Below the pieces are notes generated by a model. It saw nothing but the letters and a program-made list of their open reading frames with translations, was not told the origin of the DNA and did not search any database. Shown piece by piece: positions 36,420-45,904 of a DNA stretch of 64,000 bases. Numbering within the stretch: position 1 is the stretch's first letter; every line of letters starts with the position of its first letter. Origin of the DNA: Bifidobacterium tibiigranuli (lineage in GTDB: Bacteria; Actinomycetota; Actinomycetes; Actinomycetales; Bifidobacteriaceae); NCBI RefSeq assembly GCF_009371885.1, contig NZ_QLZA01000006.1, positions 62,001 to 126,000 of the forward strand. Direction: 5' to 3'. A program made the position numbers and the translations under genes.

Positions 36420-37667
36420 ATGAGCACGGATCATGATTTGCGCACCCTTGAGTCCCGTATTGGCGAATTGACGGAAGCCTGGATTGCTCCACAATTCACC
36501 CAGTCCACCCGGTCCAGCCATTCCACCCAGTTCGACGGCTATAGCGGCCTGATGCCGGCGGTGCGTGCGCAGGCGGCCGCATCGAATGCCGGCGGCAAGC
36601 GGCTGCGCGCATTGCTGGCATTGTCGGCCTTCGACGCGGCACAAGCAATACAGCAAGGCAATCCGGAAAACCCCAAATCTGCCAATGTTTCGGCACGCAT
36701 TGCGATGGTCGATCTCGCTGCGGCCGTGGAAATCTACCAGACCTCGGCGCTTATCCATGACGACATCATCGACGATTCCGATCTGCGCCGCGGCGAGCCG
36801 AGCGCGCACAAGGCATTGGAAGCGGCATCAGGCGACACGCGCATCGGCACCGGGCTCGCCATCATGCTGGGCAACACGCTTGCCACGCTGAGCGCGCATG
36901 TTGCGCAGGAGGCTTTGGGCATGCTGCACAATCAAGTGGAGGGCCTACGCGTGTTCCTCGCCATGCAGCGTAATGTCGCGTACGGGCAAGTGCTCGATCT
37001 GTCCGCCGAGGAAATTGCGCTCGATGACCCGGCCCGGCTCGCAGCCGCATCGCTGGAAGTGTTCCGTTGGAAAACCGCCAGCTATACCGCCATCGCTCCG
37101 CTTGAGTTGGGCTTTCTGGCGGCGGGGCTGACTCCTGAGCGATCGCATCGCCATGCCGTGCGCATTGGCGAGCCACTGGGAATCGCCTTCCAGCTCGCTG
37201 ACGATCTGATCGACGTGCAGGGTTCGAGCCGTTCCTCCGGCAAACCAGTTGGCGGCGACATCCGCGAGGGCAAGCACACGGTGCTGCTGGCCGATGCGCT
37301 GCAGCGCGCCAATCCCGCCGACCGCGCCCGACTCGTCGCCATCTACGGAGCGCCGTGCCGCACCGACGCCGAGGTGCGGGAAACAATCGCCTTGTTCGAG
37401 CGCACCGGCGCTCTGGTACAGTCCGAACAGCGCATCGCCGAGCAGCGCAGCCTGGCCTTCGCCGCCATCGACAGCGCCGTTGACGACATCGCGGAAAGCA
37501 TCATTGCTGACGTCACCGGTGCCGGCAACGTCAGCGACGCCAGCGATAACGACAGCGATAACGACAGCACATTCCCCCGTGCCAAAGCTTGCGCCGCGAG
37601 CATCCTGATCGAAGGCTGCTCGCATCTGCTGCCGCAAAGCCAACGCACGACACGCATGCGCATGTAG
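36420..37667 (+). CDS. polyprenyl diphosphate synthase
   Basis: 415 residues, all-alpha trans-prenyltransferase. First Asp-rich motif in LIHDDIIDDSDLRRG, second in FQLADDLIDV, plus GGKRLRALLAL and GGDIREGKHTVLL. It condenses isopentenyl diphosphate with an allylic diphosphate to make a polyprenyl chain, probably a quinone or lipid-carrier precursor. No Shine-Dalgarno precedes ATG 36420 (ACTCATATACATG), so the transcript may be leaderless. Residues 355-385 contain an Asp/Asn/Ser tract not seen in compact homologues. Confidence 0.9.
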   Translation: MSTDHDLRTLESRIGELTEAWIAPQFTQSTRSSHSTQFDGYSGLMPAVRAQAAASNAGGKRLRALLALSAFDAAQAIQQGNPENPKSANVSARIAMVDLAAAVEIYQTSALIHDDIIDDSDLRRGEPSAHKALEAASGDTRIGTGLAIMLGNTLATLSAHVAQEALGMLHNQVEGLRVFLAMQRNVAYGQVLDLSAEEIALDDPARLAAASLEVFRWKTASYTAIAPLELGFLAAGLTPERSHRHAVRIGEPLGIAFQLADDLIDVQGSSRSSGKPVGGDIREGKHTVLLADALQRANPADRARLVAIYGAPCRTDAEVRETIALFERTGALVQSEQRIAEQRSLAFAAIDSAVDDIAESIIADVTGAGNVSDASDNDSDNDSTFPRAKACAASILIEGCSHLLPQSQRTTRMRM

Positions 37668-37676
37668 ACTTGACTC

Positions 37677-37699
37677 GGGTGATTATTTTCACATCACCC
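37677..37699. promoter_or_regulatory. inverted repeat upstream of the Ser/Thr kinase
   Basis: GGGTGAT and ATCACCC flank a 9-base AT-rich loop, between the polyprenyl synthase stop and the kinase start. No T-run follows, so an operator or RNA hairpin is as likely as a terminator. Confidence 0.4.
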
Positions 37700-37742
37700 A
37701 TGAAGACATCCATGAAGAACAAGGGATTAAGCGCACACCGCC

Positions 37743-40097
37743 ATGACTGAAGCCGCACACGCGCCCGAGGGGCAGCTGATCGAGGGACGCTATCGCATCG
37801 TGCGCAAAATCGCCGACGGCGGCATGGCCACGGTCTATCAGGCGCTTGACGAGCGGCTCGAACGCACCGTCGCCATCAAGGTCATGCACACGCAGCTGGC
37901 CAAGGGTCCGCATCGCGACCAGTTCGTCGAGCGCTTCCACCGCGAGGCCAAATCGGCTGCCGCCATCGCGAACGCCCATATCGTGCAGGTCTACGACACC
38001 GGCGAATACGAAGGTCTCGCCTGTCTGGTGATGGAGTACGTCCACGGCGTCAATCTGCGTCACGAAATGGACACGCAAGGCACTTTCAGCGTGCGCGAGA
38101 CGCTGCGCATCATCGCCGAGACGCTTGACGGGCTTGCGGCGGCACATCGCGCCGGCGTAGTCCACCGCGATATCAAGCCGGAGAACATCCTGCTCAACGA
38201 CCGAGGCCATGTGCAGATCACCGATTTCGGCCTGGCTCGGGCCGCGTCGCAGGCCACGCTGTCCTCCACCGGCATGCTGCTGGGCACCGCCGCCTATCTT
38301 GCGCCGGAGATGATCGAGCACAATCAGGCCACCGCGCAGGGCGACCTGTACTCGGTGGGCATCATGGCCTGGGAGATGCTTGCCGGCGAAGTTCCTTTCA
38401 CTTCTGATAATCCTGTGACGCTCGTGTTCAAGCATGTGCACGAGGATGTGCCCGCGCTTGCCGGCCCCTGCCCCGGCATTGATGCGGCAGTCTCGCAGTT
38501 CATCGCCCATCTCACTGCACGATCGGTGCAGGCGCGGCCCGAGAACGCTCAGGAAGCGCTCGGCGAGTTGCGCGGCATCATGACGGGCTTGGGTGTGGAG
38601 GCGTGGCAGTATCGGCTGGATCCTGCGCGTGTCGGCAACGCTGCCGGTGCAGGTTCGCAATCCTTAGGAGATGGCACGGCTGTCTCCGACACTGTTCATA
38701 CCCCGCTCGGTGCGGCTCCGGTGCCGGTTCCCCCTACTCCGCCTTCGCAGTCGGGAAGCAATGCGAATATGGCGGGCGCAACCAGCACGATGGCGAATGC
38801 AACGAACGCAGACTCGCCCTCCGGCAATGATCTTTCGGCGACCAGCACGCTGCCAGAGGGCACATCGCCCACATCGACGCGCGTGATGCCGGCAATCAGG
38901 CAGGCCGACAACCGCAATAACCGCAATAGCCAGTACGACGGGGCATCCACCGAGACCATCCAGCCAGCAGCTCAGGCGACCCAGGCAACGCAGACCATCG
39001 GCATGATGCCAGCGAGGCCGATGCAAGGTGCGCAGGCCCTCAACATGCAGCAGGACGATCAATCCCCCGCTGCGAACACCAATCCGAACCCCGCCACAGA
39101 CCCCGCCACGCACAGCAGTAGCCGCAGAAAGCCGCTTATCATCGCGCTCGTCGTGGCGCTCGTGCTCGCGCTGTCCGGCGGCGGCGTGGGCTGGTGGTAT
39201 CTGCGCGGCCCCGGCAGCTATTGGACGATGCCAAGGCCAAGCGATGTGAGCTGCTCGGACAACACACCCTGTGCAATCACTGATGCGGCTTGGCAGCCAT
39301 ACGAAAGCACGCTGAAAGTGGCGAACATCCCCTACCAAATCTCACAATCCTACAGTGATACCGTTGCCAAAGGCCGAGTCATCGCCACACGGCCCGAACA
39401 CGTCGGAGACCATGTTAATAAGAGAGACGGCAGCCAGGTCACGGTGGTCGTCTCGCAGGGCATCAAGCAGGCGACGATTCCCGGCGATATCCTCGATCCG
39501 TCCTCGGCCAACGGCAAGGACCCGATGGCCGCGCTCAAACGCGCGGGCTTCACGAACGTCACGCATGATGTGGCAAGGGACGAATATTCGCTGAATCTGC
39601 CACAGAACGCCGCCAGTTCGATCAGCCCGAACCCGGGGACGACGATGGCCCACAACAAGGCAATCACCATCGTGCTGTCCAAAGGGCCGATGCCGGTGAG
39701 CATGCCCGATGTGGTGGGCCGCTCGAAAGACGATGCGCAGGCCGCCTTCGACGACGCCAAGCTCAAACCCCAATACTCCGAGAAATTCAGCGACACCGTG
39801 GCGTCCGGCGATGTGATTTCGGCCTCCGTCAAGGCCGGCACCCAGCTGCACTGGGGCGACAGCGTCGATGTGGTTATCTCCAAAGGCCCTGAAATGGTCA
39901 CGATTCCCGATGTGCGTGGGCAGAAGACCGAGGATGCCAAGAAGACCATCGAGGCTCTGGGCCTGCGCGTCAAGGTTTCCGCGCCGCTTGGCGACATCAC
40001 CCACACCGTGCGTCTGCAGGATCCCTCCCCCGGCCAGCAGGTGCGCGTGCGCGACGCCAAAGGCACGACCACAGTCGTCACGCTCACCGTGGTGTGA
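37743..40097 (+). CDS. pknB: PASTA-domain Ser/Thr protein kinase (PknB-like)
   Basis: 784 residues. Kinase domain 16-285: Gly-loop ADGGMATVY, K46 in VAIKVM, HRDIKPEN (141-148), DFG 161-163, APE in YLAPEMIE. Then a Gln/Thr/Asn-rich juxtamembrane linker, one membrane helix (IIALVVALVLALSGGGVGWW) and about four extracellular PASTA repeats (e.g. VSMPDVVGRSKDDAQAAF, VTIPDVRGQKTEDAKKTI). PASTA modules bind muropeptides or lipid II; such kinases control growth and division. The first PASTA unit is atypical, with two Cys (SCSDNTPCAITD). Weak ribosome site: AAGGGA is about 15 bases upstream. Confidence 0.93.
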   Translation: MTEAAHAPEGQLIEGRYRIVRKIADGGMATVYQALDERLERTVAIKVMHTQLAKGPHRDQFVERFHREAKSAAAIANAHIVQVYDTGEYEGLACLVMEYVHGVNLRHEMDTQGTFSVRETLRIIAETLDGLAAAHRAGVVHRDIKPENILLNDRGHVQITDFGLARAASQATLSSTGMLLGTAAYLAPEMIEHNQATAQGDLYSVGIMAWEMLAGEVPFTSDNPVTLVFKHVHEDVPALAGPCPGIDAAVSQFIAHLTARSVQARPENAQEALGELRGIMTGLGVEAWQYRLDPARVGNAAGAGSQSLGDGTAVSDTVHTPLGAAPVPVPPTPPSQSGSNANMAGATSTMANATNADSPSGNDLSATSTLPEGTSPTSTRVMPAIRQADNRNNRNSQYDGASTETIQPAAQATQATQTIGMMPARPMQGAQALNMQQDDQSPAANTNPNPATDPATHSSSRRKPLIIALVVALVLALSGGGVGWWYLRGPGSYWTMPRPSDVSCSDNTPCAITDAAWQPYESTLKVANIPYQISQSYSDTVAKGRVIATRPEHVGDHVNKRDGSQVTVVVSQGIKQATIPGDILDPSSANGKDPMAALKRAGFTNVTHDVARDEYSLNLPQNAASSISPNPGTTMAHNKAITIVLSKGPMPVSMPDVVGRSKDDAQAAFDDAKLKPQYSEKFSDTVASGDVISASVKAGTQLHWGDSVDVVISKGPEMVTIPDVRGQKTEDAKKTIEALGLRVKVSAPLGDITHTVRLQDPSPGQQVRVRDAKGTTTVVTLTVV

Positions 40098-40199
40098 GTT
40101 TTCGGAGGCTGTGTGTCGCTACTTTCATGGCAACATAGCAACATAGCAAAAACAAACGTAGAATATGCTCATGCTGACAAGACAACGAGATCGAAGGCG

Positions 40200-41444
40200 A
40201 TGACGTTGAAAGAAAGATTCCATTCCTCCCGTTCGGCACAAGGGCAGAATCTGCTATACGCCTTTTTCTTTTCCAGAGGCGTGAGTCTGCTCGCCGAATA
40301 CATGGCACCTCTGGTCATCGCCTACTGCTTTCAGTTCTCGTTGGGAGGCAATGCCAAGCAGTTATCCATCGTAGTTGCCGCACGAACGATCGGCATGGCT
40401 GTAACGCTGCCGATTGCAGGGTTCGTCATAGGCAGGATTGCAGTACGCTGGATTTTCCTCATCTCCGGTTTCTGCGCAGCGGCATCGCAGATTACGGCGG
40501 CGCTCTTCATCGCCAGCGGTTCCATCACGACTTCGATGTTCGCCATCGTTCAGGCGGTCAATGGCGTGTCCGCAGCGTTTACCCTTCCCCTGTTCACATC
40601 CTTGCTTCCACTGATTGCTCCCGCCGAGAAACTACGACGCGCGAATTCCTGGATAGCCATACTACGAAGCGGCGCCATGGTCGCAGGGCCGGTAGTCGCA
40701 GGACTTGTCGTTACCGAGCGGAATCCGGCTATGGGACTTTACGTCTCAGCTGCTATGTATGCGGCAACGGCACTATGCGGAATTCCAATGAACATGACCG
40801 TCTCGAAAACCGAAAAAAGCGCGCGCGTCTCATTCGCCTCTAGCCTAGGAACGCTGATGTCGTTCACTTGGGTATGGGGCATTGTTCTTTCCTTCGCCGT
40901 GGTCAACGCCGCCTTCGCAGGATTCCAAAGCGTTGCAGGACTCAAAATCGCCTTATCCACCAGCATCGGGAAAACAGGATGGTCCACGGCGTTAAGCGCG
41001 ATGGCCATTGGAATGGTGGTAGGCGGGCTGCTGCTGTCCAAAGTCTCTTTCAAGCGCCCGTTAGTCGTTGGCCTCATATGCTCGCTGCTCATGGCCTGCC
41101 CCATGATCGCGCTCATGCTGCATCCATCATCTGTGCTGCTCTTCGTCGCCTTTATCCCCTGCGGCTTCGGAACCGAAGTATTCACCATCGTCTGGCAGAC
41201 AGCGCTGCAGACCTCAGTCCCCGGACGATTCCTGCCCGCAGCGTCATCATTGGACACCTTCGGATCTCTGGTAGCAGTCCCCATCGGGGTGATTATCACC
41301 GGATCCGCCTACGACGCCAGCGGCGCGAAGACCCTCATCTACCTCATCGCAATCGTAGTGCTGTTCACTCTTGCCCCGCTCCTGCTGCCATCAGTACGAA
41401 CCATGCATGACAGCGAAACTAAAACGGAATCTGCGATGAGGTAA
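40200..41444 (+). CDS. MFS transporter (DHA3 macrolide-efflux-like)
   Basis: 414 residues from ATG 40200, with GAAGG 5 bases upstream; an in-frame ATG at 40113 lacks a ribosome site. About 12 helices. SLLAEYMAPLVIAYCFQFSLGG and AFTLPLFTSLLPLIAPAEKLRRANSW are typical of DHA3 exporters such as MefA-like proteins. Substrate unknown. It stands alone, ending at a hairpin-rich gap that faces the convergent opp operon. Confidence 0.82.
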   Translation: MTLKERFHSSRSAQGQNLLYAFFFSRGVSLLAEYMAPLVIAYCFQFSLGGNAKQLSIVVAARTIGMAVTLPIAGFVIGRIAVRWIFLISGFCAAASQITAALFIASGSITTSMFAIVQAVNGVSAAFTLPLFTSLLPLIAPAEKLRRANSWIAILRSGAMVAGPVVAGLVVTERNPAMGLYVSAAMYAATALCGIPMNMTVSKTEKSARVSFASSLGTLMSFTWVWGIVLSFAVVNAAFAGFQSVAGLKIALSTSIGKTGWSTALSAMAIGMVVGGLLLSKVSFKRPLVVGLICSLLMACPMIALMLHPSSVLLFVAFIPCGFGTEVFTIVWQTALQTSVPGRFLPAASSLDTFGSLVAVPIGVIITGSAYDASGAKTLIYLIAIVVLFTLAPLLLPSVRTMHDSETKTESAMR

Positions 41445-41496
41445 TCAGAGCATTCTCATACAGCCAGGCGCATATGCTGCCTGAAACCGAACCCAA

Positions 41497-41534
41497 TCTG
41501 GGCTAGCTCAGACCTCAATCCAAGCTAGCCCAGA
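41497..41534. terminator. perfect 12-bp hairpin between MFS and opp operon
   Basis: TCTGGGCTAGCT and AGCTAGCCCAGA flank a 14-base loop, between convergent genes, followed by a CCAGAATCTGG palindrome (about 41540). No clear T-run on either strand; possible bidirectional terminator. Confidence 0.55.
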
Positions 41535-41566
41535 CCAAACCAGAATCTGGAACCCAGAACCCTAAC

Positions 41567-43618
41567 TTAGTCCAGTCCCAGCGCCAGGTTGCCGCCGGGG
41601 ATGGCGTCGAGCAGATCGCGGGTGTACTGCTGCTGGGGGTGGTTGAAGACCTCGTCGGTGGTGGCGTGCTCGACGAGCTTGCCTTGCTGCATGACGACCA
41701 CTTCATCGGCGATCTGGCGCACGACGGCGAGATCGTGGGTGATGAACAGGTAGCTCAGCGAGCGCTCAGCCTGCAGGTCATTGAGCAGTTCGAGCACCTG
41801 ATTCTGCACAAGCACGTCCAAGGCGGACACGGCCTCGTCGCAGACGATGACATCGGGGTTCAAGGCCATGGCGCGCGCGATGGCGATGCGCTGGCGCTGG
41901 CCGCCCGACAGCTCGTTGGGGTAGCGCTGCATCACCGAAGTCGGCATCTCGACCAATTCAAGCAGCTCGCGCACGCGCTTCACACGGCTCTTTCTGTCGC
42001 CGATGCCGTGGATGCGCAGCGGCTCCTCGATCGAGCGGAAGATGGAGTAGGTCGGGTCGAGCGAGCCGTACGGATTCTGGAAGACCGGCTGCACATGACG
42101 CCTGAAGTCAAGCAGCTCCTTGCCCTTGAATCCGGCGATGTTCTTGCCCTCATACGTGACGGTGCCCTCGGTCGGGTCGAGCAACTTCAAGACCATGTTG
42201 GCGACGGTGGACTTGCCCGAGCCGGACTCGCCCACGATGGCCAGCGTCGTGCCGCGCTTGAGCGAGAACGACACTTCATCGACGGCCTTGAACATCTCCT
42301 TGTTGCGCGGGAGCTTGAACTCCTTGGTCAGATGGTCGACGGTGATGATGTGCTCGCTGCGTTCCAGCACCTTCTCGCCCTTGACCTGATGCTCCATCAG
42401 GTCTTCGACGTCCTCTCCACGCTCATGGGCGGAGATGATGCGCTGCGAGGCCAAGGACGGCGCTGCGGAAACCAGCCGCTTGGTGTACGGATGCTGCGGG
42501 TGCTGCAAAACCTCAAGCGACGGCCCGGATTCCACGACGCGGCCCTTGTACATCACGACGATGTGCTGGGCGCGTTCCGCTGCCAAACCAAGATCGTGCG
42601 TGATGAACAGCACGGCGGTGCCCAGCTCGTCGGTCAGCATATGCAGATGGTCGAGGATCTTCTTCTGCACGGTGACGTCAAGCGCCGAGGTCGGCTCGTC
42701 CGCAATCAGCAGATCGGGGCGGCAGGCCAGGCCGATGGCGATCAGCGCGCGCTGGCGCATGCCGCCGGAGAATTCGTGCGGGAACTGCCGGGCGCGCACT
42801 GCGGCCTGCGGCAGACCGGCCTCCGAGAGCAGCCCTGCGATGCGGTCGTCCTGCGTGGAACCGGTGACGTGGCTCTTGGCGAGCGTCCAAGCCGCGTCAT
42901 CGCTGACGCCGGCATGGATGAGGTCATCGGCGACGCGCCAGCGGGTCTGCGAGCCGGGAACCCAGCTCTGGCCGAAGCCCTTCACGAGCTCCTCGGCCTT
43001 CCCAGCCTCGACTCCGGCCTGAGCCAACGCCTCGGAAGCGCCCTGCAACAGCCCCGGCAGCTCGGTCGAACCGATGAAGGTCTCGTCGTCGTCGCTTTTG
43101 ATTGTCACTTCATCGCCGGCCAGCGCCTTGGCAAGGTCGGAGCGCTTCTCATGCGCAACGTCCATATTGTTCGCCTTGAGCGACTCCTTGACCTGAGCGC
43201 CGATGCGCCAGACAGGGTTGAGATTGCTCATCGGGTCCTGCGGCACGAGACCCATCTTCTCGCCGCGCAGCTGCTCGAAGTCCTTCTGCGTGGCGCCGGT
43301 CAGCTCGCGGCCTTCGAACTTGATCGAGCCGCCGACCACATGCCCAGTGCCCGGCAGCAGGCCCAGCACCGCCATCGCGGAAGTGGACTTGCCCGATCCG
43401 GACTCGCCCACAATGGCCACCCATTGCCCCGGGTAGACGCTGAAGGAGGAATCGCGCACGGCGTGGACCGCATGCTTCTTGTCCGTGGTGAAATCGATTT
43501 CGAGGTTCTTCACCTCAAGCAACGGTCCCTGCGCGCGCTGCAGGGCTTCGAGTTTGCTTTCGCTACTCGTTGCATCCGTTGCATCCGTCGTATTCGTCGT
43601 ATTCATTGTTGCGCTCAT
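41567..43618 (-). CDS. oppDF: oligopeptide ABC transporter, fused dual ATP-binding protein (OppD-OppF)
   Basis: 683 residues with two complete ABC domains. Each has GESGSGKST; signatures are FSGGMRQR and LSGGQRQR, and Walker B blocks are LLIADEPTSALD and VIVCDEAVSALD. In the first domain about 130 extra residues lie between the Q-loop (VPQDPMSNLNP) and the signature, partly acidic and helical (SDDDETFIGSTELPGLLQ). In the second Walker B the catalytic Glu is in the sequence DEA. Energises peptide uptake through the upstream permeases. Last gene of the operon, 21 bases after the OppC-like gene. Confidence 0.93.
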   Translation of the reverse strand: MSATMNTTNTTDATDATSSESKLEALQRAQGPLLEVKNLEIDFTTDKKHAVHAVRDSSFSVYPGQWVAIVGESGSGKSTSAMAVLGLLPGTGHVVGGSIKFEGRELTGATQKDFEQLRGEKMGLVPQDPMSNLNPVWRIGAQVKESLKANNMDVAHEKRSDLAKALAGDEVTIKSDDDETFIGSTELPGLLQGASEALAQAGVEAGKAEELVKGFGQSWVPGSQTRWRVADDLIHAGVSDDAAWTLAKSHVTGSTQDDRIAGLLSEAGLPQAAVRARQFPHEFSGGMRQRALIAIGLACRPDLLIADEPTSALDVTVQKKILDHLHMLTDELGTAVLFITHDLGLAAERAQHIVVMYKGRVVESGPSLEVLQHPQHPYTKRLVSAAPSLASQRIISAHERGEDVEDLMEHQVKGEKVLERSEHIITVDHLTKEFKLPRNKEMFKAVDEVSFSLKRGTTLAIVGESGSGKSTVANMVLKLLDPTEGTVTYEGKNIAGFKGKELLDFRRHVQPVFQNPYGSLDPTYSIFRSIEEPLRIHGIGDRKSRVKRVRELLELVEMPTSVMQRYPNELSGGQRQRIAIARAMALNPDVIVCDEAVSALDVLVQNQVLELLNDLQAERSLSYLFITHDLAVVRQIADEVVVMQQGKLVEHATTDEVFNHPQQQYTRDLLDAIPGGNLALGLD

Positions 43619-43639
43619 CGTTATCCTCTTGCTCCTCGC

Positions 43640-44626
43640 TCAGGCCGTACGGCTCTTCGGGTCCAGCGCGTCCTTGACGGCATCGCCCATCATGATGAAG
43701 GCCAGCACGGTGATGGCCAGCGCGGCCGACGGATAGAACAGCACCGAGGGGTTGGTGCGCAGGATGGTCTGCGCGTTGGCGATGTCGCCGCCCCAGCTCA
43801 CGGTGGTCGAGGGCAGGCCGACGCCAAGGAAGCTCAAGGTGGCCTCAAGCACGATGTAGGTGCCCAGCGAAGTGGTGCCGATCACGATGATCGGGGCCAT
43901 GGAGTTGGGGATGATGTGGTTGATCAGATTGCGCATCGGCGTCGAGCCCAGCGCCGTGGAGGCGGTGTTGAATTCAAGGTTCTTCGCCTCCATCACCGCG
44001 CCGCGCGCGATGCGGGCCGTGGAAACCCAGCCGAACAGGGTCATCACCAGCACGATCTTCCAGATTGATGACGAAGTGCGGAACATCTGCAGCACCACGA
44101 TCGCGCCAAGCAGAATCGGCAGCGCCAAGAAGATATCAGTCAGCCGGCTGAGGACGGCATCGATCCAGCCGCCGAAGAAGCCTGCCAATGCGCCGATAAG
44201 CGCGCCGAGCAGCACAACCAGCACCGTGGCGAGGATGCCGACGCTCAGCGAGGTGCGCGTGCCATAGACCGTGCGGGTGAATACATCGCAGCCCTGCATG
44301 TCGAAACCGAAGGGATGGCTGTTCGAGGGAGGATTGAGCGAATTGTCAAGATTGCAGTAGTTCGGGTTCTGCTTCGTGAAAACGCCGGGGAACAGCGCCA
44401 CGAAGATGATGAAGAGAATCAGCAGCGCGGAAACGATGAAGAGCGGATTCGTGCGCAGCGTGCGCCAGGCGTCCTGCCATAGGCTGGTGGCCGGCGCGGA
44501 GTCGTCGATGGAATCGACGTCCTGCAGCGGCGTTTCGTCGATCGGAGCCACATAGCGTTCCTGACCGGGCAGAGCGGACGATTGGCTGAAAACTGGTGAC
44601 GATGTTGTTGCCATGTTGCTAGACAT
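43640..44626 (-). CDS. oppC: oligopeptide ABC transporter permease C
   Basis: 328 residues from ATG 44626, 10 bases after AGGAGGAA; an earlier in-frame start at 44650 overlaps the B permease. Cytoplasmic tail of about 60 residues, then six helices with the EAA-type loop (EFNTASTALGSTPMRNLINHIIPN). A Cys-containing extracytoplasmic loop (PNYCNLDN, FDMQGCDVF) follows the first helix, as in many actinobacterial DppC proteins. Confidence 0.92.
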   Translation of the reverse strand: MSSNMATTSSPVFSQSSALPGQERYVAPIDETPLQDVDSIDDSAPATSLWQDAWRTLRTNPLFIVSALLILFIIFVALFPGVFTKQNPNYCNLDNSLNPPSNSHPFGFDMQGCDVFTRTVYGTRTSLSVGILATVLVVLLGALIGALAGFFGGWIDAVLSRLTDIFLALPILLGAIVVLQMFRTSSSIWKIVLVMTLFGWVSTARIARGAVMEAKNLEFNTASTALGSTPMRNLINHIIPNSMAPIIVIGTTSLGTYIVLEATLSFLGVGLPSTTVSWGGDIANAQTILRTNPSVLFYPSAALAITVLAFIMMGDAVKDALDPKSRTA

Positions 44627-44646
44627 AATATATGTTCCTCCTCGTC

Positions 44647-45573
44647 TCACACGTACCGAATGCGGGGGTCAAGCGCCGCATAGAGCAAGTCCACGAGCAG
44701 ATTGGCGATCACGAAGATGAGCACGAGCACGGTGACGATCGAGACGACCAGATTGCCTTCGCCTTTCAGGATGCTCTGGTAGGTCAGGTAGCCGATGCCG
44801 TGGATGTTGAAGATGGTCTCCGAGATCATCGCGCCGCCCATGAGCGCGCCGAGATCCTGCCCCAAGTAGGTCACGACCGGAATCATCGAATTGCGGTAGA
44901 CATGGCGCAGCAGCACAGACTGGTTCGACATGCCCTTGGCCCGCGCGGTGCGCACATAGTCCTCGGACAGATTCGAGGAGACCTCGGCGCGCGTCAGGCG
45001 GATGATATACGCCATCGACACCGAACCGAGCACCATAGCAGGCATCAGAAGGTCCAGGAAGCCGGGGTCATTGCCTGCGGTGACGGGAAGCATGCGCCAT
45101 TTGACGCCAAGGAAGTACTGCATGAGGAAGCCGGTGACGAAGGTCGGCACCGAAATCAGCAGCAGGGAGAGGACAAGGATGACCGAGTCATACCATTTGC
45201 CTTTTTTCAGGCCGGAGATGATGCCGAAAATAACGCCGAAAATCGCCTCGAACACGAAGGCCATCAGCGCGAGCCTGATGGTGACGGGGAATGCCCGCCC
45301 TATCTCCGAGATAACCGGCTGCCCGGCGAAGGTCTGTCCGAAATCAAGCGTCAGCGCGTTCTTCAGAAACAGAAGGTACTGAACGATGAACGGCTTGTCG
45401 AGGTTGTATTCTGCGCGGATCTGGGCTGCGACGGCTGGATTGACCGGCTTGTCTCCGAACATCGCCTTGACCGGATCTCCCGGCAGGGCGAAGACAAGCG
45501 CGTACACCAACAGTGTCGTTCCGAGAACCACGGGGATCATCTGCACGATACGACGCAGAAGATACTTGCCCAT
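44647..45573 (-). CDS. oppB: oligopeptide ABC transporter permease B
   Basis: 308 residues from ATG 45573 (MGKYLLRRIVQMIPVV), with GGAG 7 bases upstream; ATG 45585 is too close to AAGGAAG. Six helices, the typical ALPGDPVKAMFG loop, and the EAA motif EDYVRTARAKGMSNQSVLLRHVYRN. Forms the channel with the C permease. Confidence 0.92.
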   Translation of the reverse strand: MGKYLLRRIVQMIPVVLGTTLLVYALVFALPGDPVKAMFGDKPVNPAVAAQIRAEYNLDKPFIVQYLLFLKNALTLDFGQTFAGQPVISEIGRAFPVTIRLALMAFVFEAIFGVIFGIISGLKKGKWYDSVILVLSLLLISVPTFVTGFLMQYFLGVKWRMLPVTAGNDPGFLDLLMPAMVLGSVSMAYIIRLTRAEVSSNLSEDYVRTARAKGMSNQSVLLRHVYRNSMIPVVTYLGQDLGALMGGAMISETIFNIHGIGYLTYQSILKGEGNLVVSIVTVLVLIFVIANLLVDLLYAALDPRIRYV

Positions 45574-45904
45574 CGGTTGCTCCATTCTTCCTTATGACTT
45601 TGTGGCGATTGAGGGCGCGAAAGCTCCCATGCAACCGCCAGCAAGTTTGTTTCGCCAGTGTACCGCACCTAGCGTTCGCTGGGTGTTTCGAAATCATCGA
45701 ACTGTGTGTCATACCACAATTCGAGTGCCCGATTCGGGTGCCTGACTACAGCGGCGAAAACCAATAATCAACATTACACAAACAAAATGCGGGGAGAACG
45801 CAAGCTTTGCACTTGGTTCTCCCCGCATTCCTTAATTCACATGCCTCGCGTGATGGCGCTAGCTCCAAGCAGGCGCAGCGTCAGCCACGCGGCAATGACA
45901 TCGG
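45574..45904. other. spacer between oppA and oppB with terminator
   Basis: 331 bp without a gene; apart from the hairpin at 45782-45829 nothing else is evident. Confidence 0.6.
45782..45829 (-). terminator. intra-operon terminator after oppA
   Basis: A 14-bp perfect stem (AATGCGGGGAGAAC/GTTCTCCCCGCATT) is followed on the minus strand by TTTTGTTTG, between oppA and oppB. Partial termination would give more binding protein than permease. Confidence 0.85.

Noticed and set aside
41639-44068. 809-codon open frame on the plus strand
   Set aside because: It lies antisense to the intact oppDF and oppC genes. High GC leaves long stop-free antisense frames; the translation has no recognisable domain and no ribosome site.
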